This document shows positions 16,002-25,275 of a stretch of DNA of 64,000 bases, one piece after another. Each line of letters begins with the position of its first letter. The first letter of the stretch is position 1. The notes below the pieces were generated by a model. It saw nothing but the letters and a program-made list of their open reading frames with translations, made no database searches and was not told the origin of the DNA. The position numbers and the translations under genes were made by a program. The stretch comes from Jiangella alkaliphila (GTDB lineage: Bacteria > Actinomycetota > Actinomycetes > Jiangellales > Jiangellaceae). The stretch covers positions 1,364,001-1,428,000 of the forward strand of contig NZ_LT629791.1 of assembly GCF_900105925.1 (NCBI RefSeq), in the 5' to 3' direction.

Positions 16002-16491
16002 GCAACCCATCGCCCTGCGGCCGCCCGAGCACCGGGTCGAGCGCCGCGCCATCGGTCTGTGGGCGCTGCAGTCGGTCTTCGGCTTCGCCATCCTGTCCGG
16101 CCTGATCCTCACCGCCTACCTGATCTTCGACTCGGCCCGGTCCTGGCTCGGCCCGATCCTCGTCGTGGTCGTCGTCTGGGGCGCCGTGGTCACCGTGGTC
16201 ATGCCGGTATGGCGCTACGCCGTTCACCGGTGGGAGGTCACCGACGACGCCGTCTACGCCGTCAGCGGCTGGGTCGTCCGCGAGTGGCGGGTGGCGCCGA
16301 TCTCGCGCATCCAGACGGTCGACACCACCCGCGGGCCGCTCGAGCAGGCGCTGAGGCTGGCGACGCTGGAGGTCACGACGGCGTCGTCGCGCGGTCCGAT
16401 CAAGGTCACCGGCATCGACGCCACGGTCGCCGCCCAGGTGGCGGCCGAGCTGGCGAAGATCACCCAGCGCACGCCCGGCGACGCGACATGA
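15994..16491 (+). CDS. PH-domain membrane protein (YdbS-like)
   Basis: A 165-residue protein with two membrane helices (about residues 25-45 and 50-72). A bacterial PH (bPH2/YdbS-like) domain follows, with WEVTDDAVYAVSGWVVREWR and ISRIQTVDTTRGPLEQALRL. In Bacillus the related YdbS/YdbT pair is linked to tolerance of cell-envelope-active peptides; the role here is not established. GTG start; overlaps the TetR stop by 8 bases and shares an ATGA overlap with the next gene. Confidence 0.82.
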   Translation: MAEQPIALRPPEHRVERRAIGLWALQSVFGFAILSGLILTAYLIFDSARSWLGPILVVVVVWGAVVTVVMPVWRYAVHRWEVTDDAVYAVSGWVVREWRVAPISRIQTVDTTRGPLEQALRLATLEVTTASSRGPIKVTGIDATVAAQVAAELAKITQRTPGDAT

Positions 16492-18095
16492 CCGGCGAGC
16501 CCGTCGACGACCGGCCGATCGACGACCGGCCGGCCGACGACGAGGTGCCGTGGCAGCGCCTGGACACCCGCGTCGTCTGGGTCGACTCCGCGAAGACCGT
16601 GCTCTCGCTGGTGCCGGCCAGCGTCGCCATCGCGTTCTTCGGCGCGGAGATCAGCTGGGGCTCGATGGGCCCGATCCTGGCCGCCACCGCTTTCGGCGTC
16701 ATCGGCGGGCTGGCCGACCTGCTGCGCTGGGTGAAGACGCGCTACCGCATCACCGACGAGTACGTCGAGCGGCGCACCGGGCTGCTGGTCCGCAAGCACC
16801 GGTCCATCCGGCGCGACCGCATCCGCAGCGTCGACACGTCGGCGAAGCTCCGGCACAAGCTGGCCGGGCTGCGCGTCGTCACCGTCGGCGCCGGCCAGCA
16901 CAGCGCGGCAGGCGAGGCGGCGCTGATGCTCGACGCCGTCCGGGCCGAGACCGCGCAGCGGCTGCGGCAGGAACTGCTCTACGGCGGGCCGGCGGAGCGC
17001 CCGGTCGAGGAGACCGAGGCCGCGCCCGCGCCGCCGCGGGACGAGCAGGTGTTCGCCCGGCTGGAGCGGTCCTGGGTCTTCTACAACATGTTCAGCATCT
17101 GGGCGTTCCTCATGGCGGCCGGCCTGCTCTGGGGAACGTACTGGTCGCTGCAGATGTTCGGCGTCGACTCGGCCGGGTTCGTCCGCGGCCTGGCCGATTG
17201 GGACGCCTTCGGCACGGCGTGGACGGTGGTCATCGCGGTCGCGACGGTGGGCGTCATCGGCGTGGTCGGGCTGGCGATCAACTTCTTCACCGAGAACTGG
17301 CGGTTCGTGCTGGCCCGCGTCCCCGGCGACCGCGGCACCGTCCTGCGCACCACCCAGGGCCTGTTCAAGACCCGTGAGGTCAACCGCGACGACAACCGCC
17401 TGCGCGGCGTGCAGCTCGACGAGCCGCTGCTCTGGCGGTGGATGGGCATGGCCGACACCGCGGTCATCTCGACCGGCCTGAGCATCTGGAGCACGACGCC
17501 GTCGGCGCAGATCCTGCCGCGCGGGCCGGTCTCCGTCGCTCGCCGGGTGGCCGGGCAGGTGCTCCAGACCGGCCACAGCCCGCTGGACCGCCCGCTGCGG
17601 CCGCACCCGCGCCGGGCGCTGCGCCGCCGGGTCGGCTGGGCGCTCATGGCGACGGCCGTCGTCACCGGGCTGCTGGCCTGGCTCACCACGCTGATCGACG
17701 CGATGCCAGACCTCGTCTGGCTGGCCGGGCTCGGGCTGCTGCCGATCACCCTGGCGCTGGCCGTCGTGGCGTACCGCGCGCTCGGGCACACCGTCGTCGA
17801 CGGCTACCTGGTCACCCGGTCCGGCGCCTGGAGCCGCAGCACCGCGGCGCTGCAGGGCCGCGCCGTCGTCGGCGTGACGTTCCGGCAGTCGCTGCTGCAG
17901 CGGCGGCTCCGGCTCGCGACGGTCGAGGTCACGACCGCGGCCGGCCTGGGCGCCTACACGACCCCCGACGTCGCCGCGGCCGACGCCGTCGACCTCGCCG
18001 ACAGCGCGGTCCCCGGCCTGCTCGCCCCGTTCCGCGCGGCGACGACGGAGCCCGCTGCGGTTCCGGTTCCGCTGGAGGCTCAGGCCCGCCCGTAG
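16488..18095 (+). CDS. Large PH-domain membrane protein (YdbT-like)
   Basis: A 535-residue partner of the preceding protein. It has three copies of the bPH2 unit, each after a pair of membrane helices: YRITDEYVERRTGLLVRKHR with IRRDRIRSVDT near residue 95, a middle unit around residues 265-320, and VVDGYLVTRSGAWSRST near residue 440. The N-terminus is acidic (PVDDRPIDDRPADD repeat). Overlap with the smaller gene indicates coupled translation and probably a complex. The 3' end overlaps the opposite-strand F420-type gene by 16 bp. Confidence 0.82.
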   Translation: MTGEPVDDRPIDDRPADDEVPWQRLDTRVVWVDSAKTVLSLVPASVAIAFFGAEISWGSMGPILAATAFGVIGGLADLLRWVKTRYRITDEYVERRTGLLVRKHRSIRRDRIRSVDTSAKLRHKLAGLRVVTVGAGQHSAAGEAALMLDAVRAETAQRLRQELLYGGPAERPVEETEAAPAPPRDEQVFARLERSWVFYNMFSIWAFLMAAGLLWGTYWSLQMFGVDSAGFVRGLADWDAFGTAWTVVIAVATVGVIGVVGLAINFFTENWRFVLARVPGDRGTVLRTTQGLFKTREVNRDDNRLRGVQLDEPLLWRWMGMADTAVISTGLSIWSTTPSAQILPRGPVSVARRVAGQVLQTGHSPLDRPLRPHPRRALRRRVGWALMATAVVTGLLAWLTTLIDAMPDLVWLAGLGLLPITLALAVVAYRALGHTVVDGYLVTRSGAWSRSTAALQGRAVVGVTFRQSLLQRRLRLATVEVTTAAGLGAYTTPDVAAADAVDLADSAVPGLLAPFRAATTEPAAVPVPLEAQARP

Positions 18096-18499
18096 ACGTG
18101 GTCGACGGGCAGCCGCAGCAGCACCCGCTCGCCGTGGACCATCGCGGCGCGGAACTCGTCCCAGTCGGGGTGCTCGCCGCGGGCGTCGCGGTAGTGCTCG
18201 ACCAGCGCCTCGACGGTGTCGTCGTGCGGGTCGCGGGCCACCGGGCTCAGCTGCGCCAACCCCTCCGCGGCCACCCACGTGCCGCCGCCCGGCCCCGTCA
18301 CGTGCAAGGTGGCTCGCGGGTCGCGGCGCAGGTTGCGGGTCTTGGCCAGCGGGTCGCGGACCGAGACGCGGATCAGGTCCGAGCCGAGGTCGTAGTGGTA
18401 GGTCACCACCGACACCTGGGGGCGGCCGTCGCACTTCACCGTCGCCAGGACGCCCAGGCGGTGCGCGGCGAGGAGCTTGCGGAGGGAATCGTCGCTCAT
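18080..18499 (-). CDS. PPOX-class F420-dependent oxidoreductase-like protein
   Basis: A 139-residue split-barrel flavin/deazaflavin-binding protein (pyridoxamine 5'-phosphate oxidase fold). The signature LLAAHRLGVLATVKCDGRPQ, then VSVVTYHYD, and RDPRATLHVTG are typical of actinobacterial F420-binding FDOR-B proteins. The substrate is unknown. It is a lone gene, convergent with the PH-domain operon. Confidence 0.8.
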   Translation of the reverse strand: MSDDSLRKLLAAHRLGVLATVKCDGRPQVSVVTYHYDLGSDLIRVSVRDPLAKTRNLRRDPRATLHVTGPGGGTWVAAEGLAQLSPVARDPHDDTVEALVEHYRDARGEHPDWDEFRAAMVHGERVLLRLPVDHVYGRA

Positions 18500-18591
18500 G
18501 TCCGCGACCAACGCAGGCGCGTGCCGTCCGCATTCCGGCGGGGGTGACGAGCGTCTCCGCCGTCGAGTGTGCCTGGCGGGTCGCGAACCGG

Positions 18592-18771
18592 TAGACTGAA
18601 GCACAAGCCAGGGCCTCGTGATCATACGGGGCCTGATTCGTGCCCGAATTCTGTGACGGTGGAAACGTCGAGGGAAAGTCGGGTACCCCGCACCCTCGAA
18701 GGCTCACCGTGCGTCCGCCCGCTTGCGGACGCGCTGGGGTGCGCACCCGCGCTCTACCGATTCGGAGCACA
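18592..18771 (+). promoter_or_regulatory. Long structured 5' leader of the DEAD-box helicase gene
   Basis: A -10 box TAGACT (18592-18597) leaves a leader of about 165 bases before the GTG at 18772. It contains at least three hairpins. GGCCTCGT pairs with ACGGGGCC (18612-18633). TCGAGGG pairs with CCCTCGA (18668-18699) around an inner CGGG-TAC-CCCG stem. GCGTCCGC pairs with GCGGACGC (18711-18732). A GGGT-GCGC-ACCC stem follows. Helicase-mediated or cold-responsive control through this leader is inferred. Confidence 0.55.
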
Positions 18772-20325
18772 GTGACTTCGTACGACCCTGCCGGCGTTTC
18801 GACCGGCACCGATTCCCGCTCCTCCTCCTCCGGCTACCGCCAGCAGCGACCCGAGCGCCGTGGCGGCCCGCGCCGCGAGGACGGCGGCGGCTACCGCCGC
18901 GAGGGTGGCTTCCGTCGTGACGGTGACGGCCGCCGGCCGTTCCGCGGCGACCGCCGCCAGGGCGGCCGCCCGAACGAGCGCCGCTCCTTCGACCCCGCCC
19001 GCCGCGCCGCCATCGACGCGTTCGACCCGGCCGGCTCGGCGTTCTCCGCCATGGGCATGCCCGAGCGGGTCGTGAAGATCCTCGGCGTCGACGGCATCGT
19101 CGAGCCCACCCCCGTCCAGGCGGCCGTCATCCCCGACGCCGTCGCCGGCCGCGACGTGCTCGGCCGGGCCCGCACGGGCTCGGGCAAGACGCTCGCGTTC
19201 GGCCTGCCCATCCTCGCCCGGCTGGCCGGCGACCGCAGCGAGCCGAACCGCCCGCGCGCGCTGATCATCGTGCCGACCCGCGAGCTGGCCGGCCAGGTCA
19301 CCACGGCGCTCGAGCCGCTGGCCGAGGCGCTGCGGCTGCGCATGGTCACCGTCTACGGCGGCGCGCCGTACGACCGGCAGATCCGCCGGCTCGACCGTGG
19401 CGCCGACATCGTCGTCGCCACCCCGGGCCGGCTCAGCGACCTCATCGAGAAGGGCGTCTGCAAGCTCGACGACGTCGAGGTCGTCACGCTCGACGAGGCC
19501 GACCACCTGTGCGACCTCGGCTTCTTCCCGGTCGTCGACGAACTGCTCGCCGCCACGCCCGCGGGCGGGCAGCGCATGCTGCTGTCGGCCACGCTCGACG
19601 GCGACGTCGACAAGCTGGTCCGCCGGCACCTCAACGACGCCGCCAAGCACGAGATCGACCCCGACGCCGGCTCCGTCACCACGATGGACCACCACGTGCT
19701 CGTGGTCGGGCCGTACAACAAGCTCGAGGTCATGACCGAGCTCATGCGGGCCAACCCGCGCAGCATCGTCTTCACCCGTACCAAGGACGGCGCCACTCGC
19801 CTCGCCGAGGACCTCGAGGACGCCGGCGTCGCGGCGGTCGACCTGCACGGTGACCTCTCGCAGCGGGTCCGCGAGCGCAACCTCGACCGGTTCCGCTCCG
19901 GCCGCGCCAAGGTCGTCGTCGCCACTGACGTCGCCGCCCGCGGCATCCACGTCGACGGCGTCGGCATGGTCGTGCACTTCGACCCGGCCGGCGAGCCGAA
20001 GTCGTACCTGCACCGGTCCGGCCGCACGGCCCGCGCGGGCGCCACGGGCGCCGTCGTCACCGTCGCCACCGCACGGCAGGTGCGCGGGCTCGGCGAGCTG
20101 TTCCGCCGCGCCGGCGTCACCGCCAAGAACGTCGACGCCCGCACCGTCGAGGGCCCGATCACCCCGACGGCCCTCGCCGACGCACCGGCCATGGCGCAGG
20201 AGCGCGAGCGGCCCCGCTCGTCCGGCAACGGCGGTCGTCCGAACCGCTCCGGCTCCGGCCGTCCGTACAAGGGCAACGGCGCCGGCCGCGGCCGCCCGTC
20301 GGGCTACGGCCGCCGCCGCGACTGA
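18772..20325 (+). CDS. DEAD-box ATP-dependent RNA helicase
   Basis: A 517-residue RNA helicase for RNA remodelling, probably ribosome assembly or RNA decay. An Arg/Gly-rich N-terminal tail (residues about 15-80) and a similar C-terminal tail flank a complete core: Q motif EPTPVQ, motif I ARTGSGKT, motif Ia PTRELA, DEAD in TLDEADHLCDLGF, SAT in LLSATLD, motif V TDVAARGIH, and motif VI HRSGRTARAG. The GTG at 18772 with GGAG upstream is chosen; the longer in-frame reading would translate through the structured leader. Confidence 0.93.
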   Translation: MTSYDPAGVSTGTDSRSSSSGYRQQRPERRGGPRREDGGGYRREGGFRRDGDGRRPFRGDRRQGGRPNERRSFDPARRAAIDAFDPAGSAFSAMGMPERVVKILGVDGIVEPTPVQAAVIPDAVAGRDVLGRARTGSGKTLAFGLPILARLAGDRSEPNRPRALIIVPTRELAGQVTTALEPLAEALRLRMVTVYGGAPYDRQIRRLDRGADIVVATPGRLSDLIEKGVCKLDDVEVVTLDEADHLCDLGFFPVVDELLAATPAGGQRMLLSATLDGDVDKLVRRHLNDAAKHEIDPDAGSVTTMDHHVLVVGPYNKLEVMTELMRANPRSIVFTRTKDGATRLAEDLEDAGVAAVDLHGDLSQRVRERNLDRFRSGRAKVVVATDVAARGIHVDGVGMVVHFDPAGEPKSYLHRSGRTARAGATGAVVTVATARQVRGLGELFRRAGVTAKNVDARTVEGPITPTALADAPAMAQERERPRSSGNGGRPNRSGSGRPYKGNGAGRGRPSGYGRRRD

Positions 20326-20351
20326 CACCCGCCGCACCACAGTTCGACACC

Positions 20352-20391
20352 ACGCGCCGTCGTGGCCCGCACCCGGGCTGCGGCGGCGCGT
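20352..20391. terminator. Hairpin between convergent helicase and GntR genes
   Basis: ACGCGCCG (20352-20359) pairs with CGGCGCGT (20384-20391), and an inner GCCCG/CGGGC stem extends it. It lies between two converging stop codons, so it can serve both genes. There is no T-run. Confidence 0.55.
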
Positions 20392-20407
20392 CGGCGTTGC
20401 CGGTAGT

Positions 20408-21094
20408 TCAGGGGGCGAGCAGCTCCGCGCGCACGTCGCGGCGGGTGGCGGCGACGTGGTCGCGGGCCAGCTGCCCGGCCGCCGCGCTGTCGCGCCGCCG
20501 GATCGCGTCGACCAGCGCCTCGTGCTGGCGCCGGGAGGTGTCCTGCCGCAGCGGCGGGACGGTCGAGAAGTAGAACCGTGCCCGCATGCTCAACGTCCGG
20601 ACGAAGCCGGCCATGAGGTTGTTCTGCGAGCAGTCGGCCATGGCGCTGTGGAACTCGGCGTTGATGCGGGCCAGCTCGACCGGGTCGGTGGAGCGCCGCT
20701 GCCGGGCGAGGACGTCGTCGAGGATCGCCAGCTGCTCGCCCGTGCGCCGCTCCGCCGCCAGGCCCGCGACCTGGGCCTCGAGGAACGTGCGGCTCTCGAA
20801 CAGGTCGGCCAGCTCCTGCTCGCTGCGGCCGCGGACGAACGCGCCCTGATGCGGCCGGAACTCGATCCAGCCGTCGACGCCGAGGGCGCGCAGGGCCTCG
20901 CGGACCGGGATGTGGCTGATGCCGAGCTGCTTGGCCAGCCCGTCGGCGTTGAGGTGCGCGCCGGGCAGCAGCACACCCTGCAGGATGGCCTCTTCCAGCA
21001 GGTCGCGGACGTGCGGCGCGGTGCGGCCGGCCCGTTGCATGCGATTCAGCGGTGCGAGACCGGCGATGCCGGTGGTCATGGCGCCCGTGGACAC
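20408..21094 (-). CDS. GntR-family regulator (FadR/FCD subfamily)
   Basis: A 228-residue regulator. The winged helix (about residues 25-90) includes LNADGLAKQLGISHIPVREA and LRALGVDGWIEFRPHQGAFV. An FCD ligand-binding domain follows (INAEFHSAMADCSQNNLMAG; DTSRRQHEALVDAIRRRDSA). The GTG at 21094 is preferred over an internal ATG because GGAGGGAG sits 7 bases upstream. It diverges from glcDEF and is likely a GlcC/LldR-like sensor of a hydroxy acid such as glycolate. Confidence 0.85.
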   Translation of the reverse strand: MSTGAMTTGIAGLAPLNRMQRAGRTAPHVRDLLEEAILQGVLLPGAHLNADGLAKQLGISHIPVREALRALGVDGWIEFRPHQGAFVRGRSEQELADLFESRTFLEAQVAGLAAERRTGEQLAILDDVLARQRRSTDPVELARINAEFHSAMADCSQNNLMAGFVRTLSMRARFYFSTVPPLRQDTSRRQHEALVDAIRRRDSAAAGQLARDHVAATRRDVRAELLAP

Positions 21095-21293
21095 GATGCA
21101 ACTCCCTCCGCGCGAACAGCGAGATCCTATCTGATCGTCCGTTCGACCCAGAGTGTTGCGCGCAGACAACTCCGCAGATCAGGTCGCTTCCCAGCGGTGT
21201 TACCGCAAGGCAACACGGCGGAAACGTCGCAGTGATCCTATAGGTTGTGCCGGGAAGCTCGCCGACGGTGGAACGGTGCCCTGCCGGAGCCGG

Positions 21294-21322
21294 TTGACCG
21301 CCCCAACGGGCGGTCCTAAGGT
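21294..21322 (+). promoter_or_regulatory. glcDEF promoter with operator between -35 and -10
   Basis: TTGACC (21294-21299) and TAAGGT (21317-21322) are exactly 17 bp apart. The spacer region holds a perfect inverted repeat, GACCGCCC-CAAC-GGGCGGTC (21296-21315). A protein bound there would exclude RNA polymerase. The divergent GntR regulator is the obvious candidate. Confidence 0.65.
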
Positions 21323-21360
21323 ATCCGTATGGCGACGTGTTCCGTTCCGGATCGTGGAAT

Positions 21361-22803
21361 ATGAGCTGGTCTGCCGAGCTGACCGAGGCTCTGGGCCGCG
21401 ACAACGTCATCACCGACCCGGCCCGGCTGCGTACCTACGAGTGCGACGGCCTCACCGGCTACCGCGTCCAGCCGGCGATGGTCGTGTTGCCGCGCACCGC
21501 CGACGAGGTGGCCGCCGCGGTCCGGGTGTGCGCCCGGCATGGCGTCCCGTTCGTCGCCCGCGGCGCCGGCACCGGGCTGTCCGGTGGTGCTCTCCCGGTC
21601 GCCGACGGCATCGTCGTCTCGCTGCAGAGGCTGCGCCGCATCGTCGAGGTCGACCCGGTCAACCTGCGCGCCGTCGTCGAGCCGGGCGTCACGAACCTCG
21701 ATATCAGCAAGGCCGCCGCGCCGTACGGGCTCTACTACGCGCCCGACCCGTCCAGCCAGCAGGTCTGCACCATCGGCGGCAACGTCGCGGAGAACTCCGG
21801 CGGCGCGCACTGCCTGAAGTACGGCTTCACCGTCAACCACGTGCTGGCCGCGGAGGTCGTGCTGGCCGACGGCACCGTCACCCGGCTGGGTGGCGACTCC
21901 GCGCAGTTGCCCGGCTACGACCTGCTCGGCGCGTTCATCGGCTCCGAGGGCACGCTCGGCATCGTCACGCAGGTCACCGTGCGGCTGCTGGCCAAGCCGG
22001 CCGCCGTCCGCACGATGGTGGCCGACTTCGCGACGGTGGCCGGCGCCGGCGACGCGGTCACCGGCATCGTCGCGGCGGGCATCGTCCCGGCGGCGGTGGA
22101 GATGCTCGACAACCTCGCGATCCAGGCGGTCGCCGCGTCGACCGAGAGCGTCTACACGCCCGACACCGCCGCCGCGCTGGTGGTCGAGCTGGACGGCCCG
22201 CCTGACGACGTCGCCGAGCAGTTCGACGAGGTGCAGGAGATCTGCCGCCGGCACGGCAGCACGAAGATCATGCTGGCGAGGGACGCCGAGCATCGGGCGC
22301 TGATCTGGACGGGCCGCAAGGCGGCGTTCGCCGCGGTCGGGCGGATCAGCCCCAACTACTTCGTTCAGGACGGCGTCGTGCCGCGCGGGCGGCTGGCCGA
22401 GGTGCTCGGCCGCATCGCCGCGATGGCCGACGACGCCGGCATCCGGGTCGCGAACGTCTTCCACGCCGGTGACGGCAACCTGCACCCGCTGGTGCTCTAC
22501 AGCGAGGCCGAGGGGCAGCACGACCGCGCCGAGCGGCTGTCCACCGAGATCGCGGAGCTGTGCGTCGAGCTGGGCGGGTCGCTGTCGGGCGAGCACGGCA
22601 TCGGCGCGGACAAGGCCTGCTCGATGCCGCGGATGTTCGGCGAGGACGACCTCGCGACGATGCTGCGGCTGCGTTCGGCCTTCGACCCCGACGGCCTGTG
22701 CAACCCGGGCAAGGTGTTCCCGACGCCGCGGCTGTGCGGCGAGCGGCCCGGGCCGTACCGCCCGCACCCGCTGGAGGAGGCCGGGGTGATCGAGCGGCTA
22801 TGA
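21361..22803 (+). CDS. glcD: Glycolate oxidase FAD subunit GlcD
   Basis: The catalytic flavoprotein subunit of glycolate (or related 2-hydroxy acid) oxidase, 480 residues. The FAD-binding_4 domain carries the PP-loop motif ARGAGTGLSGGALPV and IGGNVAENSGGAHCLKYG. The C-terminal oxidase domain contains VFHAGDGNLHPL and ends with the family motif FDPDGLCNPGKVFP. Glycolate is oxidised to glyoxylate. The ATG at 21361 opens a glcDEF operon with ATGA coupling to glcE. D-lactate dehydrogenase activity is a possible alternative, but the nearby malate synthase favours glycolate. Confidence 0.88.
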   Translation: MSWSAELTEALGRDNVITDPARLRTYECDGLTGYRVQPAMVVLPRTADEVAAAVRVCARHGVPFVARGAGTGLSGGALPVADGIVVSLQRLRRIVEVDPVNLRAVVEPGVTNLDISKAAAPYGLYYAPDPSSQQVCTIGGNVAENSGGAHCLKYGFTVNHVLAAEVVLADGTVTRLGGDSAQLPGYDLLGAFIGSEGTLGIVTQVTVRLLAKPAAVRTMVADFATVAGAGDAVTGIVAAGIVPAAVEMLDNLAIQAVAASTESVYTPDTAAALVVELDGPPDDVAEQFDEVQEICRRHGSTKIMLARDAEHRALIWTGRKAAFAAVGRISPNYFVQDGVVPRGRLAEVLGRIAAMADDAGIRVANVFHAGDGNLHPLVLYSEAEGQHDRAERLSTEIAELCVELGGSLSGEHGIGADKACSMPRMFGEDDLATMLRLRSAFDPDGLCNPGKVFPTPRLCGERPGPYRPHPLEEAGVIERL

Positions 22804-23960
22804 GCACCGTGACGACGTACCGGCCTGCGAGCCTGGCCGAGCTGCGTGACGCCTTGGCGGACAGCGCCCGGGCGGGCGAGCCCTTGGCCGTCGCCGGGGC
22901 CGGCACCGCCGCGGACTGGGGCGGCGAGCCGACGTACGACGCCGTCCTCGACACCACCGCGATGAGTGGCCTGATCAGCTACAACCCGACGGACATGACG
23001 GTGGCCGTGCAGGCCGGCATGCCGTTCGCCGCGCTGCAGGAGACGCTGGCCGCGCACGCCCAGTGGGTGGCGCTCGACCCGGCCCGCGCGAGTGACGGCG
23101 CCACCGTCGGCGGGCTGGTGGCTACGGCCGACGCCGGTCCGGTGCGGCACACGTTCGGCACGTCGCGCGACTGCGTCATCGGCGTGACGGTGGTGCTGGC
23201 CGACGCGACGGTGGCGCGCTCCGGCGGACACGTCATCAAGAACGTCGCCGGCTACGACCTCGCCAAGCTGTTCCACGGTTCGCTCGGCACACTGGGCGTG
23301 TTGGCCGAGGTGGTGCTCCGCGTGCATCCGCGCGCGGCGGCGACGGCGACGCTGGCGGTCCCGTGCGACGCGGCCGCGGCGTTCGAGCTCGGCGGCCGGC
23401 TGATCCACGGTTCGCTCGAGCCGGTCGCCGTCGAGTGGTGTGACGGGACGCTGCTCGCCCGGTTCGACGGGACGGCCGGCGGCGTCGACGACCGCGGCCG
23501 CCGGGCGACGGCGCTGGCCGGTGCCGACGCGCAGTGGCTGCCCGGCGACGACGAGCGGGCCGCCACGCACTGGCAGGGCGTCGCCGGCCTCGTCCGCGGC
23601 ATCGACGGCGACACCGTCGTCCGCCTCGGCACGGCGCCCGACCGCACCCCGGCGCTGGCCGGCCTGGTCACCCGCGAGGCTGCCGCGCACGCCGTCGACG
23701 CCGCGATGACCAGCAGCCCGTTCGCCGGCGCGCACACCGTCCGGCTGCGCGGCGGTACCGCGGCCGCGCACGCCGCCGTCGTCACCGCGCTGCGCGCCGA
23801 TTACCCGGCCACCACCGTCTGCCGCTGGGCCGCCGGCCTGCGCGTCGAGCTGCCCGCGTGGGGCGCGCCGCCGCCCGCCGTCGCCGTGCTGCGCGCCGTC
23901 AAACGCGCCTTCGACCCCGACGACCGGCTCGGCAACGGAAGGTTCGCGCCATGGTTCTGA
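22800..23960 (+). CDS. glcE: Glycolate oxidase subunit GlcE
   Basis: The second FAD-binding subunit, 386 residues. It has the FAD_binding_4 fold with AGAGTAADWGG and GATVGGLVATADAGPVRHTF, and ends FDPDDRLGNGRF. The ATG lies in an ATGA overlap with glcD, and the 3' end overlaps glcF by 10 bp, so the three subunits are translated together as a membrane-associated complex. Confidence 0.87.
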   Translation: MSTVTTYRPASLAELRDALADSARAGEPLAVAGAGTAADWGGEPTYDAVLDTTAMSGLISYNPTDMTVAVQAGMPFAALQETLAAHAQWVALDPARASDGATVGGLVATADAGPVRHTFGTSRDCVIGVTVVLADATVARSGGHVIKNVAGYDLAKLFHGSLGTLGVLAEVVLRVHPRAAATATLAVPCDAAAAFELGGRLIHGSLEPVAVEWCDGTLLARFDGTAGGVDDRGRRATALAGADAQWLPGDDERAATHWQGVAGLVRGIDGDTVVRLGTAPDRTPALAGLVTREAAAHAVDAAMTSSPFAGAHTVRLRGGTAAAHAAVVTALRADYPATTVCRWAAGLRVELPAWGAPPPAVAVLRAVKRAFDPDDRLGNGRFAPWF

Positions 23961-25270
23961 CGCCGGGCGGCTCCGGCTCGTTCGATGCGCACCACCCGCC
24001 GCGGCGCGAGCTGCTGGACGACTGCGTGCACTGCGGGTTCTGCCTGCCCAGCTGCCCGACGTACGCGGTCGGCGGCGAGGAGATGGACTCGCCGCGCGGG
24101 CGCATCTACCTGATCGATCTCGCCCAGCGCGGCGAGATCCCGCTCGACCGCACCATCGCCGGGCACATCGACTCCTGCCTGGGCTGCCTGGCCTGCGTGC
24201 CGGCCTGCCCGTCGGGCGTCCAGTACGACCTGCTGCTGGAGGCGACGCGGCCGCAGCTGGAGCGGCACGTCCCGCGCACCCGGCGGGAGCGGCTGGTGCG
24301 CCGGGCGATCTTCGCGGTGTTCCCGTACCCGGCGCGGATGCGGGTCGCCGCGCTGTTCGGCGTGCTGTACCGGCGCCTCGGGCTGCGCGCGCTGGCGCAC
24401 CGGCTCGGCATCGTGGACCGCCTGCCGGCCGAGCTGCGCGCCGCCGAGGACCTCCTGCCGCCGGTGCCGGTCCGGTCGCTGTTCCGCCGGCTGGGGCCGG
24501 TCACCCCGGCGGCGGGGGAGCGGCGGCTGCGGGTGGCCCTGCTCGAGGGCTGCGCCCAGCGGGTGCTGTTCGGCGACGTCAACGCCGCGACCGCGCGGGT
24601 GCTGGCGGCCGAGGGCTGCGAGGTCGTCGTGCCGCAGGGTCAGCAGTGCTGTGGTGCGCTGAACCTGCACGCCGGCCTCGAGGACGACGCCGCCGCCCGG
24701 GCGCGCAAGCTCATCGACACGTTCGAGCAGGCGAACGCCGACGTCGTGGTCGTCAACGTCGCCGGCTGCGGCTCGTCGATGAAGGAGTACGACCGGCTGC
24801 TCGCCGACGACCCCGCCTATGCCGAGCGCGCGGCCCGGTTCGCCGCGTCCGTCCGCGACGTCAACGAGCTGCTGGCCGAGCTGGAACCGCGCGCGGTGCG
24901 GCACCCCGTCCAGGCCAAGGTCGCCTACCACGACGCCTGCCACCTGGCCAATGCCCAGCGCATCCGCCGGCAGCCGCGCGACCTGCTGCGCGCCGTCCCC
25001 GGCGTCGAGGTCACCGACGTCCCGGAGGCGGACATCTGCTGCGGGTCGGCCGGCATCTACAACCTCGTGCAGCCTGAGACCGCCGAGGAGCTGGGCCGGC
25101 GCAAGGCGGCGAGCCTCGAGTCGGCCGCGCCCGACGTCATCGCCACCGCGAACGCCGGATGCCTGCTGCAGGTGCGCCGCTTCCTCAGCACGGACATCCC
25201 GCTGGTGCACCCGATCGAGATCCTGGACGCCTCGATCCGCGGGGCGCCGCTGGACAAGGCGCGACGGTGA
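23951..25270 (+). CDS. glcF: Glycolate oxidase iron-sulfur subunit GlcF
   Basis: The electron-transfer subunit, 439 residues. Two 4Fe-4S motifs lie near the N-terminus (CVHCGFCLPSCP at about residues 22-33; CLGCLACVPACP at about 77-88). Two CCG cysteine-rich domains follow (QQCCGALNLHAG; DICCGSAGIYN). It passes electrons from GlcDE to the respiratory quinone pool. It ends 5 bp from the convergent IclR gene. Confidence 0.88.
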   Translation: MVLTPGGSGSFDAHHPPRRELLDDCVHCGFCLPSCPTYAVGGEEMDSPRGRIYLIDLAQRGEIPLDRTIAGHIDSCLGCLACVPACPSGVQYDLLLEATRPQLERHVPRTRRERLVRRAIFAVFPYPARMRVAALFGVLYRRLGLRALAHRLGIVDRLPAELRAAEDLLPPVPVRSLFRRLGPVTPAAGERRLRVALLEGCAQRVLFGDVNAATARVLAAEGCEVVVPQGQQCCGALNLHAGLEDDAAARARKLIDTFEQANADVVVVNVAGCGSSMKEYDRLLADDPAYAERAARFAASVRDVNELLAELEPRAVRHPVQAKVAYHDACHLANAQRIRRQPRDLLRAVPGVEVTDVPEADICCGSAGIYNLVQPETAEELGRRKAASLESAAPDVIATANAGCLLQVRRFLSTDIPLVHPIEILDASIRGAPLDKARR

Positions 25271-25275
25271 CCGCG

